A stretch of DNA of 6,307 bases from Acidimicrobiales bacterium (GTDB lineage Bacteria; Actinomycetota; Acidimicrobiia; Acidimicrobiales; SZUA-35), in assembly GCA_024641625.1 (NCBI GenBank), contig JAHECQ010000236.1, positions 1-6,307 on the forward strand, written 5' to 3'. The first letter of the stretch is position 1. Every line of letters begins with the position of its first letter. The notes beneath the pieces were generated by a model that had not been told where the DNA came from, did not search any database, and worked only from the letters and a program-made list of their open reading frames with translations. A program made the translations under genes and the position numbers. Positions 1 to 4,744 of this stretch are shown here, piece by piece.

Positions 1-636
1 CTCGATGATGTGACCGGCCACCACCGCACCGGCCAGCGCGTCCCAGTCGTCACGCTTCCATGCATGGTGCCAGGCGGCTGGTCCGCACACCACCGCGGCG
101 TCGGTGACGCGGCCGGTGATCACGATGTCGGCGCCCTGGTTCAATGCTTCGACGATGCCCCAACCACCGAGATAGGCGTTGGCGGTGATGAAGCGGGAGA
201 TGTCGCCCACCGGCGAGCCGTCCTCGAAATGTGCGAGATCGATGCCCGCATCCACCAGCTCGGCCAGACGCGGCAGGAGGTCATCACCGTTGACGTAGGC
301 AATGCGCGGGCTGAGGCCGAGCTTGGCGGCAACCTCGGCCACCGCGTCGGCGCATCCGTCGGGATCGAGCCCGCCCGCATTGCTGACGACCTTGATCCCC
401 CGGTCGAGGCACTGGCCCATCACCTGTTCCATCTGCTTCACGAACGTCCCGGCGAAACCGCCTCCGGGACGCTTCTCTCGAGTCCGGGCAAGGATGAGCA
501 TCGTGAGCTCGGCCAACCAGTCGCCGGTCAGGACGTCGATGCGACCCCCCTCGACCATCTCCTTGGCCGCCGACAGTCGGTCGCCGTAGAAACCGGAACA
601 GTTTGCGATGCGGATCGGAGCACCAGGATCAGCCAT
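1..636 (-). CDS. AtuA-family (DUF1446) acyl-CoA/terpene utilisation protein, N-terminal part
   Basis: The reading frame runs from ATG at 636 to the left edge of the window without a stop and gives 212 residues; the C-terminal part lies outside. The N-terminus carries the hallmark of the AtuA/DUF1446 family: IRIANCSGFYGDR (residues 8-20), then VLTGDWLAELTM (35-46), VVSNAGGLDP (83-92) and ITGRVTDAAV (173-182). Family members are usually about 450-600 residues long. They are named after Pseudomonas AtuA from the acyclic terpene (citronellol/geraniol) utilisation cluster, and homologues often sit beside acyl-CoA carboxylase genes; the biochemical activity is not well defined. The start is supported by homology and by a TACGGT box seven bases upstream (leaderless). 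No Shine-Dalgarno is visible. It follows rnz on the same strand after 212 bases, with its own putative promoter, so it need not be co-transcribed with rnz. Family assignment is firm; any role with the carboxylase genes 3 kb away is inference. Confidence 0.88.
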   Translation of the reverse strand, partial: MADPGAPIRIANCSGFYGDRLSAAKEMVEGGRIDVLTGDWLAELTMLILARTREKRPGGGFAGTFVKQMEQVMGQCLDRGIKVVSNAGGLDPDGCADAVAEVAAKLGLSPRIAYVNGDDLLPRLAELVDAGIDLAHFEDGSPVGDISRFITANAYLGGWGIVEALNQGADIVITGRVTDAAVVCGPAAWHHAWKRDDWDALAGAVVAGHIIE

Positions 637-643
637 GCCCCGA

Positions 644-674
644 ACCGTACCGAACGCCTCGGACGCGATCCCAA
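644..674 (-). promoter_or_regulatory. Putative leaderless promoter of the AtuA-family gene
   Basis: On the minus strand TACGGT (649-644) lies seven bases before the ATG at 636 and fits the actinobacterial TAnnnT -10 consensus. A TTGGGA (674-669) could be a weak -35 box, with a 19-base spacer that is on the long side. The spacing would place the transcription start at or next to the A of the start codon. The identical TACGGT hexamer occurs six bases before the dehydrogenase start. This is a sequence-pattern prediction only. Confidence 0.45.
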
Positions 675-701
675 CCGACACCCGCTCCCAGACCCGCAAC
701 C

Positions 702-741
702 GTGTGCACTTTCACCCTGCCAGGCGGCCACAAGTGCACAC
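702..741. repeat. Perfect 10-base inverted repeat, 20-base spacer
   Basis: The arms are GTGTGCACTT (702-711) and AAGTGCACAC (732-741), exact reverse complements of each other around a 20-base spacer. Each arm contains the self-complementary hexamer GTGCAC (704-709 and 734-739), so the same element is also two palindromes exactly 30 bases apart, close to three helical turns. It lies about 66-105 bases upstream of the AtuA-family start codon, beyond the putative -35 box, and 3 bases from the tandem repeat. It could be a paired operator, or an RNA hairpin in the rnz 3' region. No T-tract follows on either strand, so a canonical intrinsic terminator is unlikely. Confidence 0.75.
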
Positions 742-744
742 AGT

Positions 745-834
745 CGGCCGGAGGAGTGCTGCCGGCCGGAGGAGTGCTGCCGGCCGGAGGAGTGCTGCCG
801 GCCGGAGGAGTGCTGCCGGCCGGAGGAGTGCAGC
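745..834. repeat. Tandem array of five 18-base units
   Basis: The unit CGGCCGGAGGAGTGCTGC is repeated head to tail at 745-762, 763-780, 781-798, 799-816 and 817-834. The first four copies are identical and the fifth differs by one base (CAGC for CTGC at its end). A shortened, degenerate sixth copy (CCGGGGTGCAGC, 835-846) leads up to the rnz stop codon at 849-851, so the array begins directly after the rnz coding sequence. Copies 2-5 each create the 8-base palindrome CCGGCCGG, so neighbouring copies can pair into 8-bp GC-only stems with a 10-base loop. There are no unique spacers, so it is not a CRISPR array. The gap it occupies, 637-848, contains no convincing gene on either strand. Confidence 0.95.
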
Positions 835-848
835 CCGGGGTGCAGCCG

Positions 849-1796
849 TTACGGGAGGCGGGGAGGCACATCGATGACCGCCAGGTCGTCGGCGGCGACG
901 ACATCGGGGTGGAAGCGAGACGCCTCCTCGGCGAAGGCCTGATTGTCGCCGTAGCGGGCGGAGAAGTGGGTGAGCAGGAGGCGACGGGCTCCAGCCGCTG
1001 CGGCCAATTTGCCCGCCTGGCCGGCAGTGAGATGTCCGAAGCGTTGGGCCAAGGCCTCGTCCCGGTCCAGGAAGGTCGACTCGCACACCAACAGATCGAC
1101 CCCGCGAGCCAGCTCGATCGCGGCGTCGCACCACCGGGTGTCCATCACGAACGCCATCGACTGTCCTTGCCGCTCGACCGACACCTGGTCGATGGTCACC
1201 GGACCCCGATCGGTCGACAGGACACCCTGCAGCTCGAGACGAGCGACATCGGGACCGGCAATCCCGAAGTGGGCCAGCGCTCGAGGATCGAATCGGCGAG
1301 CGGACTGCTCGGTGAAGCGATACCCGAAGGCGGTCACCCGATGGTCGAGCCGACCGGCGCTCACGGTCAAGGGCCCCAGCTGGGCGACCGGTCCGGCCGA
1401 CGAGATCGGGTGAAGGCGCAGATTCGACGTGTCGTGGTAGATCGAGGCGCTTCGAAGGCGTTCGAGATACTCCCAGCCATCGGCGGGAAAGAAGATGGGC
1501 AGCGGCGGAAGTCCGTCAGGGCGTGAGGGATCGACCGAGGCGGTGCGGGCATCGAGCGCCCGACGCTGGATGACCCCCGGCAGCCCGAGGCAGTGATCAC
1601 CGTGGAAGTGGGTGATGCAGACGGCGGTGGCCCGAGCAATCGAGACACCGCCGAAGATGCATTGCCGCTGCGTTCCTTCGCCGGGGTCGAACAGCACGAG
1701 CTGATCGTCCCAGCGGAGGGCACAGCTGTTGTGTGATCGTTGCCGAGTAGGTGCCTGGCTGGCGGTGCCGAGGACCAGGATCTGTCGAGCGCTCAC
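849..1796 (-). CDS. rnz: Ribonuclease Z (tRNase Z), metallo-beta-lactamase fold
   Basis: This 315-residue protein is a short-form tRNase Z, the cytoplasmic endonuclease that removes the 3' trailer of tRNA precursors, mainly those lacking an encoded CCA. Numbered from the GTG at 1796 it shows LVLGTASQAP at the N-terminus, the zinc motif HFHGDH (residues 63-68), LDHRVTAFGYRF (from 151), the MDT metal-bridging aspartate (219), ESTF (239-242), GHLTAGQAG (from 254) and LLLTHFSARY (C-terminal histidine 277). All metal ligands expected of the family are present and the length is normal. The frame stays open upstream to a TTG at 1889, but GTG 1796 is preferred: it puts the conserved LGT strand near the N-terminus, has a TAGCAT box seven bases upstream, and frees the dyad at 1877-1901. 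No Shine-Dalgarno is visible. Its neighbours are metabolic genes, so this looks like a housekeeping gene in mixed company. Confidence 0.92.
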   Translation of the reverse strand: MSARQILVLGTASQAPTRQRSHNSCALRWDDQLVLFDPGEGTQRQCIFGGVSIARATAVCITHFHGDHCLGLPGVIQRRALDARTASVDPSRPDGLPPLPIFFPADGWEYLERLRSASIYHDTSNLRLHPISSAGPVAQLGPLTVSAGRLDHRVTAFGYRFTEQSARRFDPRALAHFGIAGPDVARLELQGVLSTDRGPVTIDQVSVERQGQSMAFVMDTRWCDAAIELARGVDLLVCESTFLDRDEALAQRFGHLTAGQAGKLAAAAGARRLLLTHFSARYGDNQAFAEEASRFHPDVVAADDLAVIDVPPRLP

Positions 1797-1803
1797 CGAG
1801 ATG

Positions 1804-1809
1804 ATGCTA
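1804..1809 (-). promoter_or_regulatory. Putative -10 element for leaderless rnz
   Basis: TAGCAT on the minus strand fits TAnnnT and lies seven bases before the GTG at 1796, the same geometry as upstream of the AtuA-family gene. No convincing -35 box was found. It supports the shorter rnz start but is only a six-base pattern. Confidence 0.4.
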
Positions 1810-1876
1810 GACGACCACGGTCCGGCCGAGCTCCCGGGAAGGCTGATGGCGACCTTGCGTCCCTCCTCGCCGAACA

Positions 1877-1901
1877 CGCTGACCCCCAAGGTCGGTCAGC
1901 G
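1877..1901. promoter_or_regulatory. Perfect 8-9-8 inverted repeat, candidate operator between divergent genes
   Basis: The arms CGCTGACC (1877-1884) and GGTCAGCG (1894-1901) are exact reverse complements separated by nine bases. The dyad sits in the 144-base gap between the divergent rnz and dehydrogenase genes, at about -40 to -64 from the dehydrogenase start codon and just upstream of its putative -35 box. That position and the 25-base size suit a dimeric transcription factor. No regulator gene is present in the window, so the binding protein is unknown. Confidence 0.55.
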
Positions 1902-1906
1902 ACTTC

Positions 1907-1934
1907 TCGACGCAGAACCGCTGGGGACTACGGT
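1907..1934 (+). promoter_or_regulatory. Putative leaderless promoter of the dehydrogenase gene
   Basis: TACGGT (1929-1934) lies six bases before the ATG at 1941. TCGACG (1907-1912) resembles the TTGACN -35 box with a 16-base spacer. The hexamer and its distance to the start match the AtuA-family promoter, which argues for leaderless transcription. Confidence 0.45.
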
Positions 1935-1940
1935 GGCGCC

Positions 1941-2987
1941 ATGCGCGCAGGAATCATCTCCGGTCTCCGATCCTTCGAACTCATCGACGTCCCCGAACCG
2001 ACACCCCTTCCCGAACAGGCCGTGGTGCAGATCCGACTCTGCGGCGTCTGCGGGAGCGACGTTCACGCCTACGTCGAAGGGTGGAACTACGCACCCTCGC
2101 TGTGCGGGCATGAATGGGTCGGCGAGGTCGTCGCCCTCGGCGCCGAGGCGGCCGACACCAAGGGCGGTCCACGAGAAGGGGACCTGGTGATGGCCGGCAT
2201 CGCTCCGGGTTGTGGTCGGTGCGACTACTGCCGAGTGGGTCAGCCTCAGTACTGCAAGCCGGCGTTCCGGGAGTACAACGGCCTGGGCGACCACCCCTCG
2301 CCCAACGGTGGCTTTGCGGCGTTCATCGGCGTCGATGCCCGCCGACTGGCGATCCTGCCCCCGGGCATGACCGCCGCGGAGGGGGCCATCGTCGAACCCG
2401 CCTCGGTTGCCTTCCACGCGGTGCGCCAGTCCGGCATGCGGCCCGGAGACGCTGTCGCCGTCGTGGGCGCCGGCCCCATCGGGCAGCTGGCCGCCCAGTG
2501 CGCCCGTGTGGCGGGGGCACGGCTGGTGGTCGTCGTGGAGCCCGATCAGGCACGCCGGGACAAGGCGGTGACCCTCGGCGCCGACGTCGGCCTCGACGGC
2601 GGTGGCGAGACGCGGGCGAAGGTGCGGGAGCTCACCGGTGGCCTCGGGGTCGATGTGGCCTTCGACGCCGCCGGCGTGCCTCAGACGCTCGAGGCCTCCA
2701 TCGATTTGCTTCGCCGTGGCGGCACCGTGTGCCTCGTAGGGGCCACCAGCCGCCCGGCCGAGGTCCGAACCAACCGTTGGATGGCCAAGGAGCTCAGGTT
2801 GATCACCTCGATGGTGTTCACCCGTGACGAGGCCACGACCGTCGGAAGGCTCATCGCCGAGGGTCGCCTGCCCGCCGCTGGGCTGCACGAGGGCACCATC
2901 GGACTCGACGACCTGGGTGCCACCATCACCGGCATGGCCGACCGCGAGATCACCGCCCTCAAGCTGATGGTCGATCCGACAATGTAG
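1941..2987 (+). CDS. Zinc-dependent medium-chain alcohol/polyol dehydrogenase
   Basis: The 348-residue product is a zinc-containing medium-chain dehydrogenase of the threonine/sorbitol/2,3-butanediol dehydrogenase type, a cytoplasmic enzyme oxidising a secondary or primary alcohol. The N-terminal GroES-like domain holds the catalytic zinc signature CGVCGSDVH (Cys37 with His42 nearby), GHE (His57-Glu58) and EP at 152-153, and the structural zinc loop with Cys91, Cys94, Cys97 and Cys105. The Rossmann domain has GAGPIG (176-181) followed by an acidic Glu200 at the end of the second strand, which usually means NAD(H) rather than NADP(H). The frame is open upstream to 1740, but the ATG at 1941 starts exactly at the conserved MRAGI strand and has a -10 box before it. 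It precedes the carboxylase subunit genes by 85 bases on the same strand; whether it acts in the same pathway is inference. The substrate cannot be assigned. Confidence 0.9.
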   Translation: MRAGIISGLRSFELIDVPEPTPLPEQAVVQIRLCGVCGSDVHAYVEGWNYAPSLCGHEWVGEVVALGAEAADTKGGPREGDLVMAGIAPGCGRCDYCRVGQPQYCKPAFREYNGLGDHPSPNGGFAAFIGVDARRLAILPPGMTAAEGAIVEPASVAFHAVRQSGMRPGDAVAVVGAGPIGQLAAQCARVAGARLVVVVEPDQARRDKAVTLGADVGLDGGGETRAKVRELTGGLGVDVAFDAAGVPQTLEASIDLLRRGGTVCLVGATSRPAEVRTNRWMAKELRLITSMVFTRDEATTVGRLIAEGRLPAAGLHEGTIGLDDLGATITGMADREITALKLMVDPTM

Positions 2988-3002
2988 ATCCGGCACTGGA
3001 GG

Positions 3003-3050
3003 CCCGACCCCGACAGGTCCAAACCCTCTCGAGGACTATCCGGGGCCGGG
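3003..3050 (+). terminator. GC-rich hairpin between dehydrogenase and carboxylase genes
   Basis: CCCGACCCC (3003-3011) and GGGGCCGGG (3042-3050) can form a 9-base stem with one A-C mismatch. Inside it GGTCC (3016-3020) can pair with GGACT (3033-3037, one G-U pair) around a short loop. The structure starts 16 bases after the dehydrogenase stop and ends before the putative carboxylase -10 box. There is no T-tract, so it may be a weak terminator, an mRNA 3'-end stabiliser or chance pairing in GC-rich DNA. Confidence 0.3.
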
Positions 3051-3060
3051 TTCCATCGTC

Positions 3061-3066
3061 TACAAC
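3061..3066 (+). promoter_or_regulatory. Putative -10 element of the acyl-CoA carboxylase operon
   Basis: TACAAC matches four of six positions of TATAAT and lies six bases before the GTG at 3073, the same distance as the TACGGT box of the dehydrogenase gene. The last base departs from TAnnnT. No clear -35 box is visible. If real, the carboxylase genes have their own leaderless promoter and do not depend on read-through. Confidence 0.35.
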
Positions 3067-3072
3067 TGTGCG

Positions 3073-4695
3073 GTGGCAGTGATCAGATCGACACTCGAGG
3101 TGTCCGACGCGACGTTCCGGAAGAATCGCGACGACATGCTCGAACAACTCAGCATCATCGCAGACCTCCAGGCCGAGGCGGCGGCCGGCGGCGGGCCGGC
3201 AGCCATGGAGCGCATGCGCAGCCGTGGCAAACTGCCGGTACGTGAGCGAATCCAGGCGGTGCTCGACCCCGACGCACCGTTCTACGAGATCAGCTCGTTG
3301 GCCGCCTACTGTTCCAACTACACCGTCGGCGCCGGACTGGTGATGGGCATCGGTGTCATCAACGGCGTCGAGTGCATGATCGAGGGCAACGACCCAACGG
3401 TGCTGGGCGGCGCCATCACCTCCTTCGCCGGCAAGAAGATCATGCGAGCCATCCAGATCGCCCGCGAGAACCGTCTGCCCTACATTCAGTTCGTCGAGTC
3501 CGCCGGCGGGGACCTGCGGGGTGACGACGACCCCGAACGCCAGATGCGCGAACAGACCGACCACTTCGGCGAGACCGGTCGTCTGTTCTACGACGTGACG
3601 GAGCTGTCGAAGATGGGCATCCCGTCGGTGGCCGTCGTCTTCGGCTCCTCCACCGCCGGTGGCGCCTACCAACCCGGCATGAGCGACTACAACATCTTCA
3701 TCAAGGAGCAGTCGAAGGTCTTCCTCGGTGGCCCGCCGTTGGTGCAGATGGCCACCGGCGAGATCTCCGACGACGAGACCCTCGGTGGCGCGCAGATGCA
3801 CGCCGAGGTGTCGGGCCTCGCCGACTACCTCGCCGAGGACGAACTCGACGCGCTCCGCATCTGCCGCGAGGTCGTGGGCCACCTGAACTACCGCAAACGC
3901 GGCTACGGCGCCAAGGCCGGGTGGTCCGAACCGATCTACGACCCCGAAGAACTCCTCGGGCTCATGGCTCGGGACCTCTACGCCTTCGTCGACGTCCGCG
4001 AGGTCATCGCCCGGGTGGTCGACGCAAGCGAGTTCGAGGAGTTCAAGGCTCGCTACGGCACCACGGTCATCTGCGGTTGGGCCACCGTGTGCGGCTATCC
4101 GGTCGGCATCATCGGCAACAACGGGCCACTGTTCTCGGAGAGCTCGAACAAGGCGGCGCAATTCATCCAATTGTGCAACCAACAGGACATCCCGATCGTG
4201 TTCATGCACAACATCACCGGCTACATGGTGGGTCGGGACTTCGAACACGGCGGCATCGTGAAGAACGGCTCCCGCATGATCAACGCGGTGTCGAACTCGA
4301 TGGTCCCCCACCTCTCGATCGTGCTCGGATCCAGTTACGGCGCCGGCAACTACGGCATGTCGGGACGCGGGTTCAACACCCGGTTCACCTACCTCTGGCC
4401 CACGGCCAAGATCGCCATCATGGGCCCCAAGCAGATTGCCGGCGTCATGTCACTGGTTCGCCGGGCCCAGGCCGCCCGCAAGGGTGGCACCTTCGACGAA
4501 GAGGCCGATGCCAAGATCACCGCCACGGTCGAGCACTACCACGAGCTCAAGTCGCTGGCCCTCTACGCAACCGGCCGGGTGGCCGACGACGGCATCATCG
4601 ATCCCCGCGACACCCGCCAGGTGTTGGCGATGTCGCTCTCGGTCTGTCACACCAACGACGTCAAGGGAGCGGAGGGCTTCGGTGTCTTCAGGTAA
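3073..4695 (+). CDS. Acyl-CoA carboxylase carboxyltransferase (beta) subunit, AccD2/MccB/AtuC type
   Basis: The 540-residue protein is the carboxyltransferase subunit of a biotin-dependent acyl-CoA carboxylase; it transfers CO2 from carboxybiotin to an acyl-CoA. Two crotonase-like carboxyltransferase lobes are seen. The N-lobe has RGKLPVRERI (51-60), GNDPTVLGG (105-113) and the oxyanion-hole segment GSSTAGGAYQPGMSD (191-205). The C-lobe has HNITGYMVG (379-387) and GSSYGAGNYGM (419-429). The C-terminal IDPRDTRQVL and GFGVFR endings are typical. Length and motifs match the branch containing methylcrotonyl-CoA carboxylase beta, geranyl-CoA carboxylase AtuC and mycobacterial AccD2 (closest by recalled sequence, including LGGAxMHxxxSGLADY), rather than the propionyl-CoA branch. 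The N-terminus MAVIRSTL matches family members, favouring GTG 3073 over the GTG two codons later. The alpha subunit gene follows within a few bases. The exact acyl-CoA substrate is not determined. Confidence 0.93.
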   Translation: MAVIRSTLEVSDATFRKNRDDMLEQLSIIADLQAEAAAGGGPAAMERMRSRGKLPVRERIQAVLDPDAPFYEISSLAAYCSNYTVGAGLVMGIGVINGVECMIEGNDPTVLGGAITSFAGKKIMRAIQIARENRLPYIQFVESAGGDLRGDDDPERQMREQTDHFGETGRLFYDVTELSKMGIPSVAVVFGSSTAGGAYQPGMSDYNIFIKEQSKVFLGGPPLVQMATGEISDDETLGGAQMHAEVSGLADYLAEDELDALRICREVVGHLNYRKRGYGAKAGWSEPIYDPEELLGLMARDLYAFVDVREVIARVVDASEFEEFKARYGTTVICGWATVCGYPVGIIGNNGPLFSESSNKAAQFIQLCNQQDIPIVFMHNITGYMVGRDFEHGGIVKNGSRMINAVSNSMVPHLSIVLGSSYGAGNYGMSGRGFNTRFTYLWPTAKIAIMGPKQIAGVMSLVRRAQAARKGGTFDEEADAKITATVEHYHELKSLALYATGRVADDGIIDPRDTRQVLAMSLSVCHTNDVKGAEGFGVFR

Positions 4696-4744
4696 TCCAG
4701 TGGCTTCTGCCAATCCGGAGTCCTCGGTTCGATCACACCCGATC

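Noticed and set aside
702..741. Intrinsic terminator for rnz
   Set aside because: The inverted repeat lacks a following T-tract on either strand and has a 20-base loop, so it is listed as an inverted repeat and not as a terminator.
745..834. CRISPR array
   Set aside because: The copies are directly adjacent with no unique spacers, the unit is only 18 bases, and no cas gene is in view.
10..942. Long plus-strand open frame with a repeated PEECCR motif
   Set aside because: It is antisense to the AtuA-family gene and runs through the tandem array; the repeated peptide simply reads the 18-base unit. No recognisable domain and no credible start signal.
603..1526. Plus-strand open frame with GGVLPA repeats
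   Set aside because: It reads the tandem repeat in another frame and then the strand opposite rnz. High-GC codon bias of rnz explains the open frame.
1832..1839. TCCCGGGA palindrome in the divergent region as a second operator
   Set aside because: An 8-base GC palindrome is expected by chance in DNA this GC-rich and has no matching partner nearby.
2114..2827. Arg-rich plus-strand open frame inside the dehydrogenase gene
   Set aside because: Shifted reading of the dehydrogenase codons, extremely Arg/Gly-rich, with no recognisable domain.
2959..4311. 450-codon minus-strand open frame opposite the carboxylase beta gene
   Set aside because: It is fully antisense to a strongly conserved gene, is rich in His, Asp, Val and Gly as expected from antisense GC-rich codons, and has no family motif.
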